Source of the DNA: Acidimicrobiales bacterium | Lineage (GTDB): Bacteria > Actinomycetota > Acidimicrobiia > Acidimicrobiales > MedAcidi-G1 | Direction of reading: 5' to 3' | DNA length: 48,237 nucleotides | Assembly: GCA_016845305.1 (NCBI GenBank) | Contig: JAERSW010000075.1 | Location: 1 to 48,237 of the forward strand | Shown here: positions 34,198 through 41,354 of the stretch, in pieces | Layout: the number at the start of each line of letters is the position of its first letter | Position numbering within the stretch: position 1 is the first letter of the stretch | Notes under the pieces: generated by a model | Databases searched by the model: none | Told to the model about the DNA's origin: nothing | The model's input: only the letters and a program-made list of their open reading frames with translations | Program-made: the position numbers and the translations under genes

Positions 34198-35205
34198 GTG
34201 GAGCGCCGCGGATGCAGTTCCCTGCGCGACGATTGGGACGTGGACGCTGGCAGTTCCGTGAGCCGTCTCTTGACAGGTTGGTCCGGATGTCGGCCCCTGG
34301 TCGTCGACGATGGGCGATCTGTGTCGATGCCGATGGGCCTCGGCCCCGCCTTTCCGATTCGCCTACGAGGAGAGATGATCGAAATGCTGCTCGTCGGTCG
34401 GGATCAACGTGGGGAGCAGTTGATCGTGCGGGCCGATGTCCACCTGGACGGTCATGGGTCGATCGACGATGCCTGGCCGCTTCTCCTGAAGTCGGATCGG
34501 CGCAGCGGCCCCGGCCGCCATGGCATCGGCTATCCGTGCTTGTGGACCGCTGGTGAACGGACCCGGCTCTATTGCGTCGGCTGGCAACGTCTCGATGGCG
34601 AGATTCCGTTTCGCAATGACCTCCTCGTCGTGGACCAAGACACCTCGCTGGATGGTGCGGCGGGTAGGCCCCGGATGGCGTTCGAGCACGAGGCCGCGCC
34701 CCTCGGCACCGGTTCCTGCGAGGTGGTGGCGACCGCAGATGGGTGGGAGCTTCTCTACACCCGGTTTCTCGCCTGGGACGAGGTCGACGGATCGTTCCAG
34801 CATCGTTACGAGGTGCATCGGGCGCTCCTCGATGCGGACGGCAGGGTCGCCGTCCTCCGTGGTGTGGCAATCGGTCTGGAGGCCGGGGAGCACTCGCTGT
34901 GTCACCCCACCGTCCTCGACCTGGGAGGGGTCTTCCTCGGCGCCTTCTGCGTGCGAGGCGATCGATATCGGATCCATCTGGCGGTTGCTGGGCCGGACCT
35001 GCGGTTCCAACGCATCGGGGAGGTCGGGGGTCTGTCCCACGTTCCGGGTGCTGCCGAAGAGCAGTGCTATCCGCGTCTGATTCGAGACGGCAGGAGGATC
35101 GTGCTCGTCTACTCGGGGGATCGATATGGACGCGATGCCCTGATGGCGGCGGTTTGGAGCGGCGGTTCGATCGAGGACCTGGTGGTCTCGTCGCTCTCGT
35201 GGTGA
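34198..35205 (+). CDS. Beta-propeller protein (GH43/GH32-like), hypothetical
   Basis: 335 residues if GTG 34198 is the start, but the first 45 residues look poor (SLRDDWDVDAGSSVSRLLTG) and a later ATG near 34327 is possible. The core shows repeated short blade-like blocks: LLVGRDQRGEQLIVRADVHL, GIGYPCLWTAGERTRLYCVG, IPFRNDLLVV, GWELLYTRFL, HPTVLDLGGVFLGAFCVRGD and RRIVLVYSGDRYGRDALMAA. They recall five-bladed propellers of the glycoside hydrolase 43/32 clan. No confident catalytic triad can be read. The neighbourhood of glycosyltransferases suggests a carbohydrate ligand. Confidence 0.6.
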   Translation: MERRGCSSLRDDWDVDAGSSVSRLLTGWSGCRPLVVDDGRSVSMPMGLGPAFPIRLRGEMIEMLLVGRDQRGEQLIVRADVHLDGHGSIDDAWPLLLKSDRRSGPGRHGIGYPCLWTAGERTRLYCVGWQRLDGEIPFRNDLLVVDQDTSLDGAAGRPRMAFEHEAAPLGTGSCEVVATADGWELLYTRFLAWDEVDGSFQHRYEVHRALLDADGRVAVLRGVAIGLEAGEHSLCHPTVLDLGGVFLGAFCVRGDRYRIHLAVAGPDLRFQRIGEVGGLSHVPGAAEEQCYPRLIRDGRRIVLVYSGDRYGRDALMAAVWSGGSIEDLVVSSLSW

Positions 35206-35224
35206 GGGGTCGCCGACTTGGAGA

Positions 35225-36040
35225 TCACCGCTCGAGGTAGCCCTCGATGTTGGAGCGGAGAATGCGCTGGCAGCGCTCGTCATCCAGGTCGGCGAGGAAG
35301 AGGTCCGCAGCGTCGGCCACGTCATCGGGCGTATACCACGGGTGATCGGACCCGATGCAGATCCTCCGATCGAACTGGGCGAATGCGAACCGAAGGTCGG
35401 CATCGACACTGCTGCCCCTGTACTTCATCAGGGTCAGGGAGACATCGAGGAGGAGGTGTGGGTTGGCTCGACAGAACTCCACGTATCGGAGAAGGTCGAT
35501 GGCTCCACCGTGGAGGAGGACCATTCGGGTGTCTGGGGCGAGATCGACGGCACGTTCGAGGTCGTCGAGAAGTCGATCGCCGAGGCGCTCGCCGGGTCCA
35601 CCGAACGGGTAGGTGCAAACGAACAGGACGATCCCCAGGCTGCCAGCGGCTGCGGCGGCCTCGCGGAACTCAGCGGAGCCCACCAACGGACCACCGAGAC
35701 GCGGATGGATCTTGACCGCCCGATAGCCGATTCGGTGGAGTTCGGACATGTTCTGCCCGACAGAGCCGTCCTGAGAAGCGTTCCAGGGTGAAACGGGATG
35801 GAGGAAGCCATCCTCACCGCAGCGCTCGAAATGGAGTCTGGGATCGGTGCCGGGCAGCCCCACTGCACAGGCACCGACGAATCCGGCGGCGAGTGCTGCT
35901 GACGTGTAGTGCGAATAGTCCGTGTTGTCGTGTGTGGACCGGCGGCCGTCCGTCAAGGTGACATCCGGGTGGGCGTTGGCGTCAAAGAGCCCGAACCTCC
36001 CGACCGGCCCCATCTCGGCTCGTGGGCCGCTCACCGGCAT
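35225..36040 (-). CDS. Amidohydrolase-family protein (amidohydro_2-like)
   Basis: 271 residues of TIM-barrel metal hydrolase type. The N-terminal metal motif appears as FDANAHPD, an N-x-H in place of the family's H-x-H. Later ligands look intact: AVKIHPRLGG (third histidine), MVLLHGGAID (fourth) and IGSDHPWY (catalytic aspartate). The loss of the first histidine may reduce metal binding to a single ion or abolish activity. The alternative starts at 36013 or nearby cannot be excluded. It is transcribed away from the PhyH gene, and stands alone on the minus strand. Confidence 0.75.
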   Translation of the reverse strand: MPVSGPRAEMGPVGRFGLFDANAHPDVTLTDGRRSTHDNTDYSHYTSAALAAGFVGACAVGLPGTDPRLHFERCGEDGFLHPVSPWNASQDGSVGQNMSELHRIGYRAVKIHPRLGGPLVGSAEFREAAAAAGSLGIVLFVCTYPFGGPGERLGDRLLDDLERAVDLAPDTRMVLLHGGAIDLLRYVEFCRANPHLLLDVSLTLMKYRGSSVDADLRFAFAQFDRRICIGSDHPWYTPDDVADAADLFLADLDDERCQRILRSNIEGYLER

Positions 36041-36133
36041 TCCCCGACATCCAGACTCGGATCTCGCTCCTTCGGCCTCCTAGGGTTCATCAGCACTTGA
36101 ATGTAGGTCCTCCGGGGCTGTTGCTCGTGGGTC

Positions 36134-36139
36134 AGGAGG
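36134..36139 (+). promoter_or_regulatory. Shine-Dalgarno AGGAGG that decides the PhyH start
   Basis: AGGAGG lies one base before ATG 36141 but ten bases before ATG 36150. Only the second spacing is workable, so 36150 is the likely start. Confidence 0.6.
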
Positions 36140-36149
36140 AATGCGACCG

Positions 36150-36983
36150 ATGGTTCTGACGATCGGAGTCGGGGAGAGCCACTGGCTGGAGGGGGTCGTG
36201 GGGGCGGTCAGCGCCGCTGGACCGGGATTCGCCGTCGTCGAAGGAGTTCTCGGGGACGCTGAGGTCCGACAGGGGGTCGATGAACTCGAGTCCGCCTACC
36301 GGGAGCACCGACGATCGGTGGGAGACGAGCGGCTCCGTGCCGCAGGTGAACGAGGAGTTGTCCGGGTTCCCATGGTCTATCGGCCATGGTTCTTCAGCTT
36401 CTTTGAGATCCCCGCCGTCCTCTCGGTGGTCGACCGAACCGTAGGGTCCACGGCGATCTGCCACCTCCAGAACGGCTTCGTGAACCGGCCGGACGAGGTC
36501 GTGGCGGTGCCGTCGGAAAGCTTCCAGTCGACGCCTCATCGGGACTTCCCGCGGCACATGAACGGCTACCTGGCCTCTGTCAACACGTTCTTCGCCCTCT
36601 CGGACTTCACGGAACGGAATGGTGCGACCAGGGTCCTCGCCGGGAGCCATCAGAAGGAGAGCGGGCCGTCGCGGCACGAGTTCGAGACCTCCTCGGTGCC
36701 GATCTGTTGCCCAGCTGGCTCGATGATCGTCTTCGACTCGACCATCTGGCACGCTGCCGGCCAGAACCTGTCCACCGGAACCCGATATGGGGTGAACCAC
36801 CAGTGGACGAAGGCGTTCTTGAAGCAGCAGGTCGATTACGTCCGGGCGATCGGTGGCGGCAGGCTGGAGGACCTGCCGGAACGAACGCGCCAGCTGCTCG
36901 GCTGGTACACGCGCGTGGTGACCTCGATGGACGAGTTCTACCGAACTGGTGATCAACGGCTCTACCGGGCCGGACAGGGCTGA
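36150..36983 (+). CDS. Phytanoyl-CoA dioxygenase (PhyH) family protein
   Basis: 277 residues. The Fe(II)-binding H-x-D is HRD at residues 130-132 (in TPHRDFPRH), the distal histidine is in STIWHAAGQNLS near 201, and the 2-oxoglutarate-binding arginine follows in GTRYGVNHQW near 212. Conserved VNTFFALSDFTERNGATRVLAGSH gives the jelly-roll core. A complete active site implies an oxidative modification such as hydroxylation. First gene of a three-gene plus-strand operon with an ATP-grasp ligase (18 bases on) and a second 2OG-type oxygenase. Confidence 0.88.
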   Translation: MVLTIGVGESHWLEGVVGAVSAAGPGFAVVEGVLGDAEVRQGVDELESAYREHRRSVGDERLRAAGERGVVRVPMVYRPWFFSFFEIPAVLSVVDRTVGSTAICHLQNGFVNRPDEVVAVPSESFQSTPHRDFPRHMNGYLASVNTFFALSDFTERNGATRVLAGSHQKESGPSRHEFETSSVPICCPAGSMIVFDSTIWHAAGQNLSTGTRYGVNHQWTKAFLKQQVDYVRAIGGGRLEDLPERTRQLLGWYTRVVTSMDEFYRTGDQRLYRAGQG

Positions 36984-37001
36984 GTAGGAAGGCCGACGCG
37001 C

Positions 37002-38243
37002 GTGCGACTCCTCATCCTGGGGGCCAATCGGTCCCATGTGCCCAGCATCCGACGGTTACGTGCCGCCGGCTTCGAGGTGACTGCGGTGGACGACAAACCG
37101 GTGGCCCATGGCGTCCGGGCCGCAGACGTCGGCGTCGCACTTCCCTCCACGGATGTCGGTGGAGTTATCGCGTACGTCGCCGAGCGCGGACCGTTCGACG
37201 GAGTCCTGTTCACCGATGAGGCATCGATGTGGACCGCAGTCGAACTGGTGGATCGGTTCGGCCTGTCTGGAGCGGGTCGAACCGTCGGCGCTGCGGTGGG
37301 GTCGAAGCTACTCCAGCGGCGTCGGTGGGAGGACGATCCGCAGCTCTCCGTCCGGTTCACGTCCGTCGAATCGGTGGAAGATCTCCGAGAGGCGGTCTCA
37401 CGCGAGGCCTCTGGCCAGGTCGTGGTGAAGCCAGCGCGGTCTCGTGGTGGCTCCCGGGGGGTGGTCATCCATCGGGCTGGTGACGACGCAGAGGCATCCC
37501 TTCAGACTGCGGAGACGAGTTCCCTCGATGGCTCGGTGATCGCCGAGGAGGTCCTCGTCGGCGAACAACTAACCTGCGATGCACTTCTCGTTGATGGCGA
37601 GGCGACGGTGTATGGCGTGGGACGGAACGTGAAGCAGCCGCCTCCCTACCGGGTGAACCTCGCCATCGAATATCAGGCGGTATCCATCGCCGGCTGGGAG
37701 ACGAAGCCGGGAGGACCAGGGGGCCGAGGTCCGGTGGAGGCGTTCGTGGAACGGTGCGCAGATCGGCTCGGGTACACGGATGGACCCGTGCATCTCGAGA
37801 TGGTGGCGACACCAGTCGGACTCCGTCCGATCGAGCTGGCGGCGCGTTGTGGCGGTGGTGTCATCCCGGACCTCCTCGCCGCCATGACCGGTCGACACCC
37901 CATGGTCGACGCGGCTCTCGTGGCCTGTGGGAGCCGTCCGCCGGCCAGATCGCCGAAACCACATGGGGCTGCGGTCATCAGGTACCTGACCCCACCGCCA
38001 GGCTGGCATCCGGAGGGCGGATGGGTCCATGGAGACCTTCGTGCCGATCGCGGCGAGGAAGATCGGCTGGTGGACGCGTACGTGTTTCCTGTCGACGACG
38101 GCTCGCCGGGCGAGTTGCGGACCACTTCGGACCGGTGGGGTCAGATCGCAGTGGTCGGGAGCGATGTCGATGACTGTTGGAATCGCGTGGCGAGGATCGG
38201 GGCGACGGTGTCGGCGGCGTGTGTCCGGCCTGAAGGTGGCTGA
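37002..38243 (+). CDS. ATP-grasp domain carboxylate-amine ligase-like protein
   Basis: 413 residues from GTG 37002. The N-terminal pre-ATP-grasp fold (LLILGANRSHVPSIRRLRAAG ... VTAVDD) is followed by the nucleotide-binding lysine in QVVVKPARSRGGSRGV near residue 143, the EE pair in IAEEVLVGEQLTCD, and the metal ligands in PVHLEMVATPVGLRPIELAARCGGG. A C-terminal domain of about 110 residues (IRYLTPPPGWHPEGGW) resembles the extra domain of PurK-like ligases. It should form an acyl-phosphate and join an amine or carboxylate. The substrates are unknown. It lies between two Fe/2OG oxygenases. Confidence 0.88.
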   Translation: MRLLILGANRSHVPSIRRLRAAGFEVTAVDDKPVAHGVRAADVGVALPSTDVGGVIAYVAERGPFDGVLFTDEASMWTAVELVDRFGLSGAGRTVGAAVGSKLLQRRRWEDDPQLSVRFTSVESVEDLREAVSREASGQVVVKPARSRGGSRGVVIHRAGDDAEASLQTAETSSLDGSVIAEEVLVGEQLTCDALLVDGEATVYGVGRNVKQPPPYRVNLAIEYQAVSIAGWETKPGGPGGRGPVEAFVERCADRLGYTDGPVHLEMVATPVGLRPIELAARCGGGVIPDLLAAMTGRHPMVDAALVACGSRPPARSPKPHGAAVIRYLTPPPGWHPEGGWVHGDLRADRGEEDRLVDAYVFPVDDGSPGELRTTSDRWGQIAVVGSDVDDCWNRVARIGATVSAACVRPEGG

Positions 38244-39006
38244 CGACGTGCTCTGGGAGTCACCCTCATTGGATCGGCTCTCGCAGAGTGCCTCGGCCTG
38301 CTCAGCGCTCCTCTCCGAGATTCAGAGAGCGTCGGTTGCAGTGACCAGAGGGGCCCTCTCCGCTGGTGAAGCAGCGGAGCTCGTCGCCGATCTCTGCGCG
38401 ATGCGCGATCGAACCCAGGCCGCATGGCGTCCGATCGAGATCGGGGCTCCGGACTTCCATCGTCGCAACGAGGCCGATCCTCGTTCGTACGTGAGCGGGG
38501 TCTTCCATCAGTTCAACTTCTTCCCGTGGAACGACGATCCGTTCCGGCTCTTCAGTCGTCTCGAGCCGGTGTTCGAGATTCGGAACCGCTTGGCCGGTCT
38601 GCCGGTGGGTGCGCACATGGAGCCGGGCATGGGGGACGACGCCAGCATCAGGATCGCGGTCCAGCACTACCCGGTCGGTGGCGGGCGGATGAACCTCCAC
38701 CGGGACCCGGTGGGAGCCCATCAGGCAGCGGTCTGCCTCCTCGTCCTGAGCGAGTGGGGTGTCGACTACCTCGAGGGGGGTCTCGTCGTCGGTTCCGAAG
38801 GCGGTTTCCGGCCGGAGCGTGTCTGCGCCAGGGGCGACCTCCTCTGGCTCGATCCAAATGCGGTCCACGGCATCGAGTCGGTGGATCCGCATGCGCCCCT
38901 CGACTGGTTCGGCGCCAACGGACGCTGGTCGGCCCTTCTCGCGACGAACCGCTTGTCGGGTGCGTCGTCGGGAATCGGCGACTCGGTGGATCTGGGGCCC
39001 GGGTGA
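38236..39006 (+). CDS. 2OG-Fe(II) oxygenase family protein
   Basis: 256 residues from GTG 38236, overlapping the ATP-grasp stop by eight bases; GTG 38221 is an alternative. The facial triad is visible as MNLHRDPVG (H-x-D at residues 155-157) and NAVHGIES (histidine 211), with the arginine in GANGRWSALL near 230 as the 2OG anchor. The N-terminal 65 residues are helical and acidic. It is not closely similar to the PhyH protein two genes upstream, so the two oxygenases presumably act on different positions or steps. It ends 22 bases before the convergent GT2 gene. Confidence 0.82.
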   Translation: MADDVLWESPSLDRLSQSASACSALLSEIQRASVAVTRGALSAGEAAELVADLCAMRDRTQAAWRPIEIGAPDFHRRNEADPRSYVSGVFHQFNFFPWNDDPFRLFSRLEPVFEIRNRLAGLPVGAHMEPGMGDDASIRIAVQHYPVGGGRMNLHRDPVGAHQAAVCLLVLSEWGVDYLEGGLVVGSEGGFRPERVCARGDLLWLDPNAVHGIESVDPHAPLDWFGANGRWSALLATNRLSGASSGIGDSVDLGPG

Positions 39007-39028
39007 CCCTCAGGTCTGCGGGTGACAT

Positions 39029-39970
39029 TCAGGTGCGGAGATCGGTGGTGGTCTCGTCTACCACGTAGATCGGTCGACCCTTCGATTCCTCGAAGACCCG
39101 GCCGACATAGAGGCCGACGACTCCCTGGATCGCGACCAGGATGCCGAAGGTGACGAGGACGAGGGCGACGAGGCTCGTCCATCCAGCCTGGGAACCGGCA
39201 GTGAGTCGCTGGACGATGGCCCAGATGCCAAGACAGCCGCCGAGGGCTGACGCGGTGAAGCCCAGAACGACGATCGCCCCTAGGAAGCGAGTGTCCTGGA
39301 AGAGGATTCCCCTGAAGGCGTGGTGGATGCGACGTCGGAGATCGTAGGAACTCCGGCCGCTCGGGCGTGATGGCCTCCTGTACTCGATGGTGGTTTGGTC
39401 GAACCCCAGCCAGCGGAGGATGAAGAGGAGATGCCGGTCCTTTTCGCTGAATCGGAGGAAGGCGTCCACCACCGCCCGGTCCATCAGGACGAACCCCCCG
39501 ATGGAGGGGTCGATTCGCCCGCCGCCCATGACGGAGAGGACTGCGAAATACCACCGTCCGAGCAGACGGCGGACAGGACCCTGATGGGGCCCCAGACGCC
39601 GAGCGAAGACCACGTCGTGACCAGCAGCCGCATCGAGCAGATCCGAAATGGACTCAGGCGGGTCCTGGAGGTCGCCGTCCATGACTATGGCCTTGCCCCC
39701 CGAGCAGGACGCGAGCCCCGCTGAGATGGCTGCGTGCTGGCCGAAATTCCGTGAGAGCCGGATGCCGATGATCCGGGAGTCGGCGTCGGCGAGTGTCCTG
39801 ATCAGACCCCAGGCGCCGTCAGGTGACCGGTCGTCGACGAGTACGACCTCGGCCCGATCTCCTCGCGACTCGATCGTCTCGATGCAACGGTGCGCGAGTT
39901 CGATCAGGAACTCTGCACAGCTGTAGACGGGGACGACGACGCTGATGACCCTTTGGTCTACGTGCTCCAT
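39029..39970 (-). CDS. Family 2 glycosyltransferase, GtrB/undecaprenyl-phosphate type
   Basis: 313 residues from ATG 39970. A start at the TTG 40015 would overlap the wecE-type stop as TTGA and add 15 residues; 39970 gives the usual short N-terminus. Catalytic blocks: ISVVVPVYSC, VVLVDDRSPDGAW, NFGQHAAISAGL and IVMDGDLQDPPE (metal site). Two C-terminal membrane helices follow (near residues 232-260 and 262-300), then a cytosolic tail. The GtrB/PglX-like architecture predicts transfer of a sugar to a polyprenyl phosphate. In an operon with the upstream aminotransferase gene. Confidence 0.9.
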   Translation of the reverse strand: MEHVDQRVISVVVPVYSCAEFLIELAHRCIETIESRGDRAEVVLVDDRSPDGAWGLIRTLADADSRIIGIRLSRNFGQHAAISAGLASCSGGKAIVMDGDLQDPPESISDLLDAAAGHDVVFARRLGPHQGPVRRLLGRWYFAVLSVMGGGRIDPSIGGFVLMDRAVVDAFLRFSEKDRHLLFILRWLGFDQTTIEYRRPSRPSGRSSYDLRRRIHHAFRGILFQDTRFLGAIVVLGFTASALGGCLGIWAIVQRLTAGSQAGWTSLVALVLVTFGILVAIQGVVGLYVGRVFEESKGRPIYVVDETTTDLRT

Positions 39971-40011
39971 CGGAAGAGAGCGTGCCACGGATACAGGGTC
40001 CTCGGCCGGAC

Positions 40012-41154
40012 TCAAGAGCGAGCGATGGAGGCGAGGAGCGCATCGCAGACCCGATCGACCTGCGCCGGGGTGATCGCCGTGAAGAACGGGAGCCGGAGAA
40101 GTCGCCCCGCGACGTCATCGGTGACGGGGCAGGGCAGAGGCGCGTCGGTGGCGGCGCGCCCCGCCGGTGAGGAGTGGAGGGGGATGTAGTGGAAGGTCGC
40201 CTCGATGCCCTGGTCCGCGAGGTCCCGGATGACCTGAGTTCGGGTCTCTCCCGAGTCGAGGATGACCGAGTAGAGGTGCCAGGAAGGTCGCCGATCGTCG
40301 GGCACGATCGGACATTGGAATCCGAGTCGGTTGGCTGCCGGGGCGAGGTGATCGTGATAGCGACGCCAGGCTGTACGGCGGAGCTCGAGGATCTGCGATT
40401 GGCATTCCAGTTGTCCGACGAGGAAGGCCGCGAGTAGGTCGGAGAGCCGGAACGACGACCCGGTGTCGACCCATGAGTAACGGTCGACACGTCCATGTTG
40501 AAAGTCCCGGCGGTTCGTGCCCTTGTCGCTGAGGACGGCAGCACGTTCGACATCCGCGGGGTCGTTGAGGATCAGCGCTCCGCCCTCTCCGCAGGAGAAG
40601 TTCTTCGTCTCGTGGAAGCTGAGCGTCGCGAACCGGCCGAACGAGCCGAGCGGCTGGCCACGGTACTTTCCGAAGAGCCCATGGGCGTTGTCCTCGATGA
40701 GTGGAACGCTCCACCGGTCGGCCAGTTCCTGAAGCGAGTCGAGGTCGACGGCGATACCGGCGTAGTGAACGGCCACGATCGCCCGCACCCGCTCATCCAT
40801 GAGCGGTTCGACGGTCGCGGCGCTGATGCCCAGGGTTTCGGAGTCGATGTCGGCGAAGCGAATCGTCGCCCCGGTCCTTCGGAAGGCCAGAGCGGTGGTG
40901 ACGAACGTGAATGAGGGGACGATGACCACATCGCCGTCCCCGAGCCCGAGGAGGAGGGCCGAGAGTTCGAGCGCGTCGGTGCACGAGGTGGTCAGGATCA
41001 CCTCGTGGGCCCCGGTGGCTTCTCGGAGCATCGCTGCAGCGCGGTCGGAGTAGGGGCCGTCCGCGGACGTTCTGCCCGAGCGGAGGGATTCAGATACGTG
41101 GTCCAGTTCCAGACCGTGTGCCGTGGGGATGTTGAACGGGATCCGGTCCACCAT
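40012..41154 (-). CDS. DegT/DnrJ/EryC1/StrS aminotransferase, WecE-type (dTDP-4-amino-sugar)
   Basis: 380 residues from ATG 41154; GTG 41166 would add four residues. The PLP lysine is K184 in SFHETKNFSCGEGGA, with the aspartate in LIEDNAHGLFG. The N-terminus MVDRIPFNIPTAHGLELDHV matches the beginning of dTDP-4-dehydro-6-deoxyglucose transaminases (WecE/RffA, FdtB). It would make a 4-amino-4,6-dideoxyhexose for a surface glycan. Partner RmlA/RmlB genes are not in the window. A TAGTGT hexamer lies eight bases before ATG 41154. It overlaps or abuts the next GT2 gene, and divergently faces tRNA-Met. Confidence 0.9.
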   Translation of the reverse strand: MVDRIPFNIPTAHGLELDHVSESLRSGRTSADGPYSDRAAAMLREATGAHEVILTTSCTDALELSALLLGLGDGDVVIVPSFTFVTTALAFRRTGATIRFADIDSETLGISAATVEPLMDERVRAIVAVHYAGIAVDLDSLQELADRWSVPLIEDNAHGLFGKYRGQPLGSFGRFATLSFHETKNFSCGEGGALILNDPADVERAAVLSDKGTNRRDFQHGRVDRYSWVDTGSSFRLSDLLAAFLVGQLECQSQILELRRTAWRRYHDHLAPAANRLGFQCPIVPDDRRPSWHLYSVILDSGETRTQVIRDLADQGIEATFHYIPLHSSPAGRAATDAPLPCPVTDDVAGRLLRLPFFTAITPAQVDRVCDALLASIARS

Positions 41155-41162
41155 TGCGCCCG

Positions 41163-41168
41163 ACACTA
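41163..41168 (-). promoter_or_regulatory. Leaderless-type -10 element of the aminotransferase gene (TAGTGT)
   Basis: On the minus strand TAGTGT ends eight bases before ATG 41154. Its last bases overlap the alternative GTG start, arguing for the ATG. Confidence 0.45.
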
Positions 41169-41209
41169 GCGATGCGCCTGCATGGGGGTGCTGCTGCGAG
41201 ACTGGCCGT

Positions 41210-41282
41210 GGGCCGGTAGCTCAGTGGTCAGAGCAGGCGACTCATAATCGCTCGGTCGTGAGTTCGATTCTCACCCGGCCCA
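41210..41282 (+). tRNA. tRNA-Met (anticodon CAT), elongator type likely
   Basis: 73 bases without encoded CCA. Acceptor GGGCCGG pairs with CCGGCCC, the anticodon loop is CTCATAA with CAT, and the T arm is GTGAG-TTCGATT-CTCAC. The lack of an initiator-type GGG/CCC anticodon stem argues against initiator tRNA. A tRNA-Ile2 with modified CAT cannot be ruled out from sequence alone. Confidence 0.9.
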
Positions 41283-41354
41283 CGGACGGTCACCGGTGAC
41301 CCTCCCTGGTCCGGGCGCCGTGGGAGGCTGGAGGGAGCGACCCCGGGAGGTCCT

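Noticed and set aside
34152-34556. A 134-residue alternative frame at the start of the beta-propeller gene
   Set aside because: It begins plausibly but soon turns Arg/Pro-rich, while the blade-like motifs continue in the other frame. The N-terminus of the propeller gene remains uncertain.
41210-41282. Possibility that the CAT tRNA is tRNA-Ile2 or initiator tRNA
   Set aside because: Initiator features (three G-C pairs low in the anticodon stem) are absent and the loop CTCATAA fits elongator Met best. Ile2 is not excluded but is less likely.
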